This document shows, piece after piece, positions 47,311 to 58,600 of a stretch of 64,000 nucleotides of DNA. This DNA is from Calliopsis andreniformis. Lineage: Eukaryota; Arthropoda; Insecta; Hymenoptera; Andrenidae. The position numbers were made by a program, and so were the translations under genes. Position 1 is the first letter of the stretch, and each line of letters starts with the position of its first letter. The notes beneath the pieces are model-generated. The model searched no databases. It had not been told where the DNA came from and was given only the letters and a program-made list of their open reading frames with translations. Where the stretch lies: positions 22,323,501 to 22,387,500 of the forward strand of contig NC_135066.1 in assembly GCF_051401765.1 (NCBI RefSeq), read 5' to 3'.

Positions 47311-48116
47311 GAAGAAAGCTACGTACAACGTAAAAACACGAATGTATAGCTTTTTGTTTAAGGAAAATCAATTTGTGGCACTTTGACTGCCACTTTGGTC
47401 ATATGTAATCGGCGACTGTTTCATTGGTGACCGGAGCTTTTAATCTTAACGAAGAGTTGCTTTAATTTGTCGCTATCAACCGTTACGAAGGCGTCACGTC
47501 ACGGCGGTCACCCGTGTCCACCAATATAAATACTCCCGTGACGTCCTGAGCGAAACATGCGATTTCGGCGTGTCAGTGAAAATGTTAAGGAGAATCAAGA
47601 ATAATAATTACTCAATGTGAGAGGACAAACAATACATAAATTTCCTATTCCCATAACGTAGAAACGAAAAAGCAATGCAACAAAAAAATAAATGGAGAAT
47701 TGGAAAATAAGTGGAGAATTAACGTTGAAGATAAAAACATTAAAAGTAGTCTGCGTTAGATTTAAAAAATAATAATCATTAATAAATTAAATGCAATTCA
47801 CCTGTAATTTGTAAACCTCTGTCACTGAATCACTGTACCGATCCTAGTCATCGACTATCGAAACGGTTTATGGTAAGATACGAGTCTACACTACTAGTCC
47901 ACAGCTGATCTTAGGTATACGACTACAACTCAGAGTTAAGGATCGCAACGTCACGTGCATTCGGGTTAGTATATCGAACGCGTATTATTCGCTTCACTGT
48001 ACAACCACTAATCACTTGTCACCAAATCCCTTGTCACGTCCTCTTAATTTTTGTTTCGTGGAACGAGTTGTTCCTATGTTATAGAAATTGGTGGCCCCGA
48101 AAGGGGCCGATTGGTT
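47311..48116. other. Interior of the mariner-like element, no gene recognised
   Basis: It is AT-rich with short frames. It lies between the inner edge of the left arm and the transposase stop codon. A GC-richer part near 47490-47570 (with TCACGTCACGG) may be another old insertion. I could not define its ends. Confidence 0.4.
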
Positions 48117-49882
48117 TCAATTTAACAGATGCTCCACATCAGCTCCAGTGTTGATGCACGTTTGGACACGCACAAGTATCTGCCGCTGAACCCTTTGGTG
48201 CATCTCCGGTGAAATGTTGACTATTGCACCGTGAATTCGTGTAATGGCTTCTTCCAGAGTCTCCACTGGTTCACGGTACATCTCATTCTGAAATGATTAT
48301 CGTAAAACAAATGCAAAATGTAAATAAAAAATAGTACTTTTAACAAAAATAAGTAAAAAGGAGTAGCAATAATTAAATTACCTTTAGGTAGCCCCAAAAG
48401 AAAAAGTCCAGCCGATTCATGTCTAGTGACCGTGGGGGCCACGCAGCAGGACCTCCGCGGCCGATCCACCTGTCCTGGAAGGCTTGATTTAAATACGCGC
48501 AGACATTTTGGCTATAATATGCCGATGTTGTGTGCGTCTTCTATCGTATGAAATAATTAAACTCACACTTCGCACGCCGACTTAACTGTGTGTGAATATT
48601 TAAAATTTAATAGTTGACTATAAATTTGTTGATGGATTGACTCAAAACTATCAATAGGATACACTGTTCTTCATTTAGTGTTTCGTTGGACTTAGTCGAA
48701 GCAAATCTACAATCTGCTGCTGTGGCTTGATATTTATATATGCTGGAGCGTTTACAAATTAAGCGTGAATGCTGATTGGCTATTAGAAAAAAGAGAGGGT
48801 AACAAGAAAACAGTGTCTAAAAGTAGTGGGATTAATAAGTACTTAGTAAAAGTGGGAAATTCTGGTTTTTCCTAACGATCATCCGAAGGTACCGATTGCA
48901 TCCCCGAATGACCCACGCCGGTAATCCTAGTAATGATTATAGCGAGAAATAAACCCAAGGAGCATCTCGACTTTGAACGAACATGTGGAAAACATAAAAA
49001 TTATAACTAAGTTTCAAAACCCTGGTACAACGTGTCAATAGATAGTAAACTAAAATTCTGCTAAGTAACAGTTCCTTGGACATTTACTGCTGCTGCGGCA
49101 AATAACAATGCAAGAGGGTTCGCCACGCGACAGCCGGAGCACCGTCGCGTTGATAGAACATGCTCTGTCGAATCTGATATGTAATATCATCCATGAGATC
49201 CGGCCCAATGATAAAATCACCACACATGCCGGCCCATAGATTAATCGACCAGCAGACTTGTGCTGCACATGGACGAAGTGCTAACGGAATCTAGTCTCTC
49301 CACACATGCAGATTGTGGGAGTTGAAGCACTCGTGCCTAATAAAAAGGGCTAAAAAGGGCCGTAACTTGAGTCCACAAAATGCATCTGCAGAATGACCGA
49401 TTCCGTGGTAATCTTCTAGGTGTAAATGTTGCACCCCTATTTGTCTGTATGGATGCAGCAAGTGCTCTCTCAGAATTCGATGCACCGTCATGAGCTGACA
49501 GTAGAACAAAATACAGAAACATCAATTATCAAATAAAACTTTCCTTCCTTAATTAATAGTTGCTGCATTTATCTTGTTTTGTAACTTACTTTAAGCGGCA
49601 GCTCAAATCGCGTATACTGACGGTGGCAACCTCTTCCACTGCATCCTGTATGCGTTTTGTAGTTGCGTGGCTTCGGCTAGACATCGGTCTACCAACCTCG
49701 CTGCCACGCGATACTGTAGAATCCGAGGAGAATAATCGGGATAGTAATCCACGCAATGTCGCAGCACTTGGTGTTCGAATATGAGGATATTCCTCTGTAA
49801 GAACTCTTGCTGTAGCAACAGCATCCCCGTTGTTTTGAGCATACACCCAAAACATCGAGTAATATTTATGTGAGATATACAT
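48117..49882 (-). pseudogene. Mariner-like transposase with intron, copy 1
   Basis: The minus-strand start ATG at 49882 gives an N-terminal part (MYISHKYYSMFWVYAQNNGD, a HTH-type start). About 49509-49291 follows with MTVHRILREHLLHPY and NSHNLHVWRD, then LWAGMCGDFIIGP and FYQRDGAPA (second catalytic Asp). The part 48480-48382 reads FQDRWIGRGGPAAWPPR, then LDFFFWGYLK. After a 94-base GT-AG intron (48288-48381) it ends NEMYREPVETLEEAITRIHG through ADVEHLLN and a stop at 48117-48119. A second intron with a GTAAGT donor near 49586 is likely, but the joined frame is not clean. FIRHE replaces the FTDE block, and unrelated sequence (about 48500-49040) breaks the middle. It is inactive. Confidence 0.75.
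48288..48381 (-). other. Intron in transposase copy 1
   Basis: GT...AG ends (donor GTAATT, acceptor TTTCAG after a T/A-rich stretch) separate LK from NEMYR in the same reading frame, phase 0. The homologous sequence in the second copy (about 50509-50610) has GCAGTT and TTTCAA in place of both splice sites. Confidence 0.7.
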
Positions 49883-50337
49883 TGCGAGCGTTATGCTTTG
49901 ACTGACAGAATTTTTCCAAAGAAGCTCCTTCTACTCCCACGTAGTTTCCCATCATTCAAAAATTCAATTGTGAGTTAACTCCTACTACGACAACAAGATT
50001 CCGCGAGGAAAAAATCAGTATTCACCGAAAAACACGTGCTTTGGAGAAATGCACAACGAACGGACCATCAAGCAGTTTTACAAAAGTGCTCATTCCACTC
50101 TTTTACTGCCTACGTATCCAATGCTGTGAGACAGAAAATAGACACATCGTGCATCAGACCAAAAGGGTCCGCGAAGGAGAGAAAGTCTTTTCCGTCCCCG
50201 AAGAACAGGAGAAAAATTTTTATCAACACGTGCCGAATTGTCGCTGCTAGAACCAGTATAAGCATGCCAGCCATTCCTTTTTCGGACGCTCCAAGATCAC
50301 GTTTCCTTCGAAGCCAAAGCAATGAAGCCATAAATTA

Positions 50338-50690
50338 CATAAGCACGTGCTTAAACACGACGGTGCTCCGGCACATTATAGCCAAAATGTCCGCGCCTAT
50401 TTAGATCAAGCCTTTCAAGACAGGTGGATCGGCGGCGGTGGTGCTGTTGCGTGGCCCCCACGGCCACCAGACGGTCACCAGAATCCGCTGGATTTTTTCT
50501 TCTGGGGCTACCTAAAGGCAGTTTAATTATTGCTACTTCGTGTTACTTATTTTTGTTATAAGTACTATTTTTATACTTACATTTTGCATTTGTTTTGCAA
50601 AAATCATTTCAAAATGAGGTGTACCGCAAACCAGTGGAGACTCCGGAAGAAGTCATTGTACGAATTCACGGTGCAATTGCCAACATCCCG
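50338..50690 (+). pseudogene. Mariner-like transposase, C-terminal copy 2
   Basis: The plus strand reads LKHDGAPAHYSQNVRAYLDQ, then FQDRWIGGGGAVAWPP, PDGHQNPLDFFFWGYLK. This covers the second and third catalytic Asp blocks (HDGAPAH and PPDxxxLDFF). After the former intron it continues EVYRKPVETPEEVIVRIHGAIANI, where it runs into the right arm and loses its last 30 or so residues. Both splice sites are mutated. It points away from copy 1. The sequence 50036-50337 before it has no recognised motif. Confidence 0.75.
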
Positions 50691-50999
50691 ATTTTAATTA
50701 ATTATTCACATCAAGTGATAAATAAAGAAAGGACTCGGTATTATTTGTTGCGTCGCTTTCAGTTTTCATACTAATACTATTTTCTTCGATGCATGCCGAA
50801 TTTCTTGTTCGGAGTACAACCAGAGCGCCAGTGCGTATCTCGGGTAGCTAACTCGCGCTCTCATTGGCCGGAGTTTTTCGTTAACGAAGTTAACGAAGCG
50901 TCATCTAACATTTTCGCTAAGGAAAAAGTTGTTTCAAATCACCCTCTGAATCACCCCTTTCAAGAAACTACAACATTTCTGTTACATCCTGTATATATA

Positions 51000-51362
51000 G
51001 TTGAAAATTTGAGTTTACTTGGAGATGAGGGGGTTTGATGGTTTTGATAATTTTGATTTAGGGATTTGAAGTTGAGGAATGTTCTTGCAAATTTGAGAAT
51101 TTTAAATTTGAGTTTTTGAAAATTTTGAGTATATTTTTATGGAGGAGTTACAATTTGAGAAGGTTTGAATTTGGAGTTATATGACTCTGGGGTTTTGACA
51201 TTTGAATGTTGGTGTAGTTGTCGGTTTAGATTTTGAATCTAGGAATTCGAAAAATTTTTAGCAAATTTTGTATTTTAGAAATTGTAAGATTTGAAGATTT
51301 GAGGATCTGAAATTTGAAATTTGTGATTTGAGAATTTGATTTTTGAGAATTTGGAACTGTGG
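51000..51362 (+). repeat. C-depleted low-complexity tract
   Basis: About 360 bases composed of G, A and T with very few C. Short words such as GATTTGA, GAATTTG and TTTTGA recur without a strict period. The strand asymmetry is striking. No coding role seen. Confidence 0.7.
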
Positions 51363-51557
51363 ATATTTCATTTTATTTATTTATTATATCTTTTCAGGGA
51401 TCGTTGTTATTTATATATATAACAATAAAAACGTACACGTAGATACACTGTTGTGCATGTTTTGTTGGATGAAGTATGGCCTATTGACAAGCTTTTGAAC
51501 TACTCGAAGGTGGTAAGGCACTTTTCAATAACATATGATATTAAAATACATATAACG

Positions 51558-52291
51558 TGTTAGAAGGCCGCGAACTACTCACTCGCGAACTCCCTAGTCG
51601 CGAACCCCTACTTGCGAACCCCTACTCGCGCTCTGCCACCCCGTTTAGAAGCAGCCCCCGTGTGACGGATAGATGCACACGGTGAGGTGAACAGAGTCGT
51701 GGAGCCTCTGGCCGTCCTCAGCCACCAGGACTAGCAACCCCTAGCTATAGCGTGTCCCCCCGCTCGCGAATCCACGCATTCATTGGAATTCGTACGAAGC
51801 GAAGAGAAAAGGCCCCCTCCTCTCTATCCACTCGCTCATCAACAACTTCTTCGCCAGATAAGAAGAGTCGATAATACAGTCCACTGCAGTACCTTGTGTT
51901 ACTGCAAGGCATTGCTCCCCCATCCATATAGGCTCGTGATTGAAGCCTGGAGTCGGGAAGAATAGGTACAGCGTGATCGCCATACTCTCGCTTACCGGTG
52001 CGGTTCCACCGCATTTCTCTTTTTCAGATTCCAACGTCACTGACAAGGCGTCATCCGTCTACCGACCACCGAGGGCCCCCCGCTCCACCGTCAACCACAG
52101 GAGCCCGCTGAGGACCAGGGGAGCCCCCGCCCCGCCGTACATGTCACGTAAACAAAGAAATAAATGTCGTAATATAAGCCCTTATCAGGGCCGACTTAAC
52201 CTCGAATAAGTGTACCCGTTTTCTTTCAATACCCTCAATCTCACCTTATCCGGAACCTAGTTAGATCCCTTTATTTTAAGCGATTCTAACA
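51558..52291. mobile_element. LTR-E copy 1
   Basis: Ends are TGTTAGAAGGCC and CGATTCTAACA. Most of it aligns in reverse with 56999-58560 once the fold-back element there is removed (for example CCCGACTCCAGGCTTC, GTGGACTGTATTA). Near the left end is a short tandem repeat of CGCGAACCCCTACT-like units (51567-51640). No clear target duplication. It has no gene. Confidence 0.6.
51567..51640. repeat. Minisatellite in LTR-E
   Basis: About five units of a 13-16-base motif around CGCGAACCCCTA are visible (GCGAACTACTC, CGCGAACTCCCTA, CGCGAACCCCTA, TGCGAACCCCTA, CGCG). Confidence 0.7.
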
Positions 52292-52404
52292 GCCATAAAT
52301 ACAGATTTAGTTAAGAAGGCAGAGTTACGATACGTACTAGACATTGTACATTATAGTAGGAGTTTTAATTCTTATCAACATTACGTTCCGATGGTTCAGG
52401 CAGC

Positions 52405-53195
52405 ACATCCTCATTGCAATTGTCTTACTCTAAAAAAATGAATTTCAAGCGGTTTAAGATCACAGCATTAATTAAAAATGTTCTTAGTAAAACAATTGTT
52501 GAGAAGACAACAAAACTATTAAGAAAAAAATTATTCTCCATATTAATAGATGAAAGCACGGACTTAGCAGGCATAAAAGCTGTATGCATTTTGGTGCGGT
52601 AAGTGTATGAAGGCAATATACAGGCATATTTATTAGATTATGTTAAAATTAAGGAAGCGAATGCAGAAAGCCTATACAAATATTTGCACTATTCCATGGA
52701 CAAAAGTGATTTATCTTTAAAAAATATAATCGGAATTTCAACCGGTAATATTAGCGTAATATTGGGAAAGAAAAAATCGTTAATTCCTTTGCTTTTAAAA
52801 AAAATCCAAATATAGCAGTTTTTCCTTGTATTTGTCATAATATGCACCTACTTGTCTCCGATGCATGCAAGTGTCTACCGTAAACTTTGGATAAATTATT
52901 ACATAAAATATATACTTATATTTCAAGAAGTCCGAGGAGACAGGCACAATTAGAAAAAGTCCAAGAAGAAATGCATCTGGTGAAACATAAGATCATTCAG
53001 CCATCCAGAACCAGATGGTTAGCATTATCTGAATGCGTTCATAGGGTACTCGAACAATGGGACGCACTAAAAAAATTTTCGAAACAGAAGTCACTGACAA
53101 ATCCGAAAATGAATAGGAATCTGATACTGCGTCACAATCATAATCTCAATCTCAATCACAATTGTCAGACGCTTCAGATGGAGTTCAGTTAAAAA
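52405..53195 (+). pseudogene. hAT-like transposase relic (DUF4371-type)
   Basis: Three successive frames give KLFSILIDESTDLAGIKAVCILVR, then YEGNIQAYLLDYVKI and LGKKKSLIPLLLKK, then traces of a CHNLHLL-like block (ICTYLSPMHAS) and SRTRWLALSECVHRVLEQWDAL. IDESTD and SRTRW...ALSECV are hallmarks of the hAT-related transposases also found in ZMYM-type proteins. A stop after LVR and frame changes disable it. N-terminal zinc finger and C-terminal dimer region are not seen. Terminal inverted repeats were not found. Confidence 0.75.
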
Positions 53196-53806
53196 AAACA
53201 TCTTTGGAGATACCGGCTAGTTTTTGATGCGTATATACTAAAGCGTACCTACAATTCGTAGATTTTACAATAGGTATTATTACGAAATTTAATAAAATTT
53301 TTAATAAAATTAAAAATTTTGCAATAGATGTTAACAAGCATTACAGGCAACAACGCTTACGATTCTACGATAAAGGTGGAGATCGCACACGCTCTAGTTA
53401 CATTGATTCTGGCTCATGAGAACCCGCAAATTTCGAATACCGATGTACAACGCTTCTCGCTTTGACAAAGCTGTTAGCGTTTACATTCTCGAAACTTCAG
53501 AAAATCGCACACATACACACACGGACACACACATGCTCTCATACACCATACACATGGGCGTCAACCACCAACGACGATTCCAAGAAAAGAGCAGGTAAAG
53601 ACAATAATAAAATTTTGAAATTTGGACATCAAAGACTTAGAATATGCCTGATCAAGAATTTCCAAAATATAAAATATTATCGCGACACATCCCAGCCGAC
53701 GTAGTGGCCGAAAGAGGAGAAATGCAGAAAATTTACTGTTTGGAACATAACAGAGTAATAGAATAGCCTGCCAGTGAGCTTACTTGACTAATTGTAATAT
53801 GGCGTG
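53196..53806. other. Spacer with CA-rich microsatellite
   Basis: A short CACACACA/CACGGACACACAC stretch lies at about 53507-53534. No gene recognised. Confidence 0.5.
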
Positions 53807-54240
53807 TGTAACAGCCAACTCGCCCTTGCTTCGATGAATTCGTTGTTAGTTTTCTTAGCTTTCTCTTTTCTAGTTTTCCTTAGTTATCTACGATTTCCTG
53901 TCTTTTCTTTCGATTTCTACGCTCTCAAGGGTTCGTCCGGGCCTGGTCATCATCAAGCACATTTGACGACCAGACCAGGGCGACCTTAGGGACTGTTTCT
54001 TTTCCTTCAAGTTTCTCTCCGGTTTTCTCTCCTTTCCGTTTTCCTTTTTCGTTTTTTCTACTATCGCTATCTTTCTTTTCGTGTAGTATTTAAGTGCGGA
54101 ATGTTCTAAGCGCGGGACACTTAGTCCAGAGCAGCCGAGTCAGAAGATTTGAAGATTCCTGTAGCTATTATCTGAGTGTTATAATAAAATAATTGAGGGC
54201 GGAATTAGTTTGGAGTCCTTTTATGTTATTCGCCTCAGTA
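53807..54240 (+). mobile_element. LTR-like sequence (LTR-F)
   Basis: It starts TGTAACAGCC and shows, in LTR order, a pyrimidine-rich U3 with CCTGGTC...GACCAGG, a TATTTAAG box (54086-54093), an initiator-like region about 45 bases later and AATAAA (54183-54188). The 3' end (around CGCCTCA, 54235) and a target duplication are uncertain. A solo LTR is the likely reading. Confidence 0.4.
54086..54093 (+). promoter_or_regulatory. TATA-like box in LTR-F
   Basis: TATTTAAG precedes a GC-richer segment and, about 95 bases downstream, AATAAA, as expected for a compact LTR promoter and polyadenylation signal. Confidence 0.35.
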
Positions 54241-56998
54241 AGAAATACTTATTGTTAGTGGATCGTTTTCTAATGTAATTACTCATAAGAAGTTCTAATT
54301 CTTAAAATATTTTTGTTCAGATAAAAACTGTCAGTAGTAGTATTAAGCAATAGAATACGCCTTGAATACAGAATGATAAAACAACGACAATGAGAGAAGA
54401 AAATAAATTGAGTAACGTTTACTGCATATCTTTGTAATTGTAAATGCAATAACAGAAAAGTCTTTTATTAAGTTATAATGTTTAACAGCATATACACAGG
54501 ATAACTACATTTTACCTCCCGTACATATGTTATCATTAGACATGTTATGGCTAAACACACTATGTATACTATGCCAGCAAATCAGCTCACAGAATATATA
54601 ATTCTGATTGCTGATAAAAAGAGAGAAAAAAATATGTTACCATTATTATTAAAAGAAAATTCTGTTACGTATATTATTACAGAATTTCTTTACAAAAGGG
54701 CCTATCAAGTATTTCTTAGGCAAGTAAGCTCACCGGCAGGCAGATATTCTATTGCTAATTATGGTATAAGAAATGGTTTTTATAAAACCATTTCCATTTC
54801 CATTCTCCGACCATTCTGGCATTCTCTTATTATTTCCACCACAAATAAATTCAAAGGCAATATTCGCAACTGATTCATAGTTTCATGTTTTAATAATTAT
54901 AGGTATGCATACGGAGACACCGTTGCAATATGTGAGAAATTAAAGATTTATATTAGAATTAAGTTGGAAATTTAAAAATTTGAAATGTTTGACCAATTAA
55001 CGAATGTGAGTATCGCGGGCTCGAATTCCGTCGCTAAGATCTTTTTTTCTTAACTCATAACATCTCTCATAGAATTTTGGTTTTCATCAATCAAATACTA
55101 CATACGAAACGTTTAATTCTTTCCAATATCGAAGTACTTCTAAGTACGTTTTTCAAGCCTACAGCTACTCTTTCTAGGACTCAGAACTGGCTTATATGTA
55201 CAGATTGCATATATCGAAAATATAATTATCGAAACAGGACTATTTTTGAATAATATTTGAAATTCGTGAGTAAAACTTAAATGTTAAGACTGACTCGAAT
55301 ACATAAGTACATATTAAACCTGATCCTACCCCTAGTCATCAGTATAATAGTGATTGCAAAAAATAACGCCAAACACGTGCTTTTAATGTTCTACAACTGT
55401 GGAACGTGTCCATTCGCATAATTAAAAAAACGAGCAAGGATCAAAATCGAAATGGAGTAGAGTGAACGAGAAATGAACACCAGTTGGTCTCATTACTACG
55501 GAAATTCACTTTTTCATACAGCTTTGAGCCTTTTTCGAGATGAGGCAAAATAGTCGTGACCATCCAAGGTTTTTTTTCATGTCAACCTTTAGAATAGAGC
55601 CATTAAAACGTTACAAAGGCTTATCTGTGAAGCAGGTTACGTCAACTACACGGTCGGCCACAGTACATTCGATCTCCCTTTGCAGAGCCTGATATTTCTA
55701 TACCCACCGAATAGCTCGCTGAGCTGCGCTTACAACGAGAACTGGAAATGAACCGACGGCACTCGATACCGCTAAAATACCGTTCTCTCAAATGGCTTCT
55801 CCATGATCAACCGAGAGTTAAATAATTCCAGAGGTACGCCCTCTGTTACTACTTCTATTATCACTCATCAAAATTTCACCATTAATCGATTGTAAATTAC
55901 AATAATTGGAGATATGTTGGAGTCTCGGATATATGGACAAGTTATGCGAATATCCCAATAACCGAATACTTTACTATTTAAATATTGTGTTACCTGAAAA
56001 ACATGAAACATGTCCTAGAAACTGATGCCTTCTGTTACAACTATAGAGAGTATTTAATATAAAGGGTATAATGTTTGAAGGATAATTCTATTTGCGAAAA
56101 TAAGACAAAAATGAAAAATAACTAAATTATGTTTGAAACTTCGTTTCCAAGTTATTAAATGTTTAAAATACACTTAAAATATAATAGTGGCTAATAAAAA
56201 TGCAACACTTGCTAAAAATACTATTTTACCAGAACAGAATTATAAACGTGATACCTAAGTATATCTACATTCTTATTGTTAAGACGATCATAATTATGTG
56301 ACATCTGGTAGACCAGGTTTACGATGCGGACGAGTTGGGCCTGCTATTTTTAAAAAGGTACAATATTAGTTTATTTGTAATTCTTAGTTAATTTACCTTC
56401 AGGATTAAGAACCCGATGAGTCGTTTCATCGTTTTATGATTCCGAAGAACACGTGCGCTTTGGTGTCCGAAGTCCCTGCTCAATAGCAATTGATGTATCA
56501 TAAACTTCAGACCAAAACTGACCCTTTCAGAGGTGGTGTCTGTCATGCGCTTTCCGTACCTGAATTACCTTCACGCGCTGTCCACAACGGCATCCTTCCC
56601 ATGTTTGTGGTAGAAGTTTGGGCATAACCTACCCCAAAAGGGCCTTCCTCGAAGGAACAACAAGTGCTCTTAGTTGTTAATATTTCCTGCGCCGTCTGAG
56701 ACCATTTTTGTATAAAAGATTTATCAAAATAGAGTTCAAATACAACTTAGACTTCATGGATATCTCTGGTCCTACGAACCAAACATTAGTCAATACACCA
56801 CGTGCAAACTTAACAAAGCCAGAACGATCTATTACTCAACCGCTGGTTTAAATAGTTATACAAGTCAAAATTTCAAGTTAAAAAAAAAGAAGTAGATTAA
56901 TGACAAATAATACACACGATTACTTTCTTAATTAGACCCTTCGCGTTTAGTGTCCTTTTAAAAGAACATTTATATTTGCGCATATTTATATTATATAC
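54241..56998. other. Sequence without a recognised gene
   Basis: The longest frame (54547-54873, 108 codons) shows no motif. A decayed terminal-type stretch near 56120-56170 (GAAACTTCGTTTCCAAGTTATTAA) resembles the one after 3250. A minus-strand stretch near 56400-56640 has uneven coding potential but no family I can name. Confidence 0.45.
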
Positions 56999-57288
56999 TG
57001 TTAGAATCGCTAAATTCAGGGATCTAACGGAGTCCGGATTGGGTGGTTGAGAGGAGGGTGTCAAAAAAAAAGTGTACGATTATTCAATTTCAGTCGGCCC
57101 TGAAAAGGACTTAATTACGACGTTTATTGTGTAATTTGCAAGTCTCTGGGAAGGGACCTCCTTTGTGGTTCTGGTCTGCCGTCTATACCCTTGGGGGGGG
57201 GGGGGGGGGGGGGGGCAGTCCTTTTCCTCACTCGGACGCCGGTCAGCGACGCTGGCGTCTGGAAACAGAGCGTATTGCTTTCACACTA

Positions 57289-58381
57289 CAGTAATGTTGC
57301 GGACGAGAGCCGCTTCGTTTACACGGACGAGAGCTGTGGTTTATCTCCACTACCTCGTTTGATACGTGCCGCCGAGAAACTAATTCTTGGAACCATCGCG
57401 TTCGAGCTCGACGCCCGAGAACAAGGACGTCATAAAAAACAACGATAGCATTAGGAATTTAAATAGGAAAAATTGAAGTTTCTTATACGCAAACGGATTT
57501 TCACGCAAATAACACCAATCGATTCCTTGTGCTCTCCCGATTAAAATGATGTCAAACACGACATGGTTCCGATTATTTTTAACAAAGATACATAAAACTT
57601 GGTTTGTAGAACGAAAGGTCATGCTCGTAAACAGACCCGGGCGCGACTCTCGTCCGTGAGTGGTAGTCGATTTTAAGCACGACCAGTCCCGAGCGCGACT
57701 CTCGTCCGTGAGTGGTAGTCGATTCGATGAGCGCGGCTCTCGTCGTAGGGCTAACTTCCTATTATTCCCTCGTATTTTTATGTTTAATTACTTAATGACT
57801 GAAATTATTAAGAAAATGAAAGCGTAACACAAAAAGTATATAAGTTCCGTTTTAAATGTTTAGAAATTTGTATTTTTTTATTTTCAATATCTTCTTTCCG
57901 ACATCGATTAAATATAATATACATAAATTCTGTTAGCCAAATCTTCATTTACTGTCATTTTTAGCTCGTAAAGAACTGATAGAAAAGTAACTTTAACGAT
58001 TCTCCGTAACCGTCGCAGGGTTCCAACCTTTATTATTTAAATATCTTTATTATAAATAATTGGAATCATGTCGTATTTGATATCATTTTTATCGGGAGAG
58101 CACAAGGAATCGATTGGTGTTACTTGCGTGAAGATCTGTTTACAAATAAGGAACTTCAATTTTTCCTATTAAATCCCTAATGCTATCCTTGTCTTTTCTG
58201 ACGTCACTGATTTCGGGCATCGAGCTCGAGCATCGACGGTCGACCGAGACCCTTTTTTTTGCTTCTCCGGTCGTGTACCAATTACCTCGGCGACCGAGAG
58301 CAAAGGAAGCCGAATCGACTACCAGTCGCGGACGAGAGTCGCGACCAGACCCTGGAGTGGCTCTCGTCCGCAACATTACTG
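57289..58381. mobile_element. Fold-back element, 1.1 kb, TA duplication
   Basis: Ends CAGTAATGTTGCGGACGAGA and its inverse abut TA (57287-57288 and 58382-58383). LTR-E copy 1 has one TA at the matching place (51967-51968). The arms stay similar to about 57570 on the left and from about 58055 on the right (TCGGGAGAGCACAAGGAATC occurs inverted in both). The middle has a direct repeat of about 37 bases, period 52 (57636-57724), rich in CTCTCGTCC, the word also found in the tips. No transposase remains. The TA target suggests Tc1/mariner-type movement. Confidence 0.75.
57636..57724. repeat. Direct repeat in the fold-back element
   Basis: Two near-identical units of GCGCGACTCTCGTCCGTGAG plus GTGGTAGTCGATT start at 57636 and 57688. 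Confidence 0.85.
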
Positions 58382-58600
58382 TATACCGTGTCTTCCCGAC
58401 TCCAGGCTTCGATAACGAGCCTATGTGGAGGGGAGAGCAGTGCCTTGACGTAACGTTAAGGTAGTGTAGTGGACTGTATTACCGACGATTTTCTTCGCTC
58501 TGAAGAAAGCGTCGGCAGACGAGTGTACAGAGAGGAGGGATCCTCCTTTTCTCTGCTTAATCTGCCTTCCAAGAAGGCTTGCCTCGTACGAATCCTCCGA

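Larger units (their letters stand above)
39955..50991. mobile_element. Mariner-like element with about 300-bp inverted repeats, carrying a LINE
   Basis: The left end CAGGGTGTAACAAAAATG and the inverted right end CAGGATGTAACAGAAATG adjoin TA dinucleotides (39953-39954 and 50992-50993). The left arm is 39955-40151 plus 47185-47310, interrupted by the R1-clade LINE; the right arm is about 50691-50991. The arms match over their length (for example CCGAACAAGAAA, TGAAAACTGAAAGCGAC). Without the LINE the element is about 4 kb. Inside are two transposase copies pointing outward, with N-terminal sides in the middle. An arm fragment also occurs at 61513-61629. Confidence 0.8.
56999..58600. mobile_element. 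LTR-E copy 2, split by a fold-back element
   Basis: Sequence 56999-57288 and 58382-58600 matches LTR-E copy 1 in reverse order, starting TGTTAGAATCGC. A G23 run (57193-57215) is expanded compared with copy 1. The far end has diverged and was not fixed; the 58600 boundary is approximate. Confidence 0.55.

Noticed and set aside
54547..54873. 108-codon plus-strand frame
   Set aside because: No motif, AT-driven composition, no related copy in the window.
56400..56640. Possible minus-strand exon
   Set aside because: A few residues looked protein-like, but no family could be named and stops occur in each frame.
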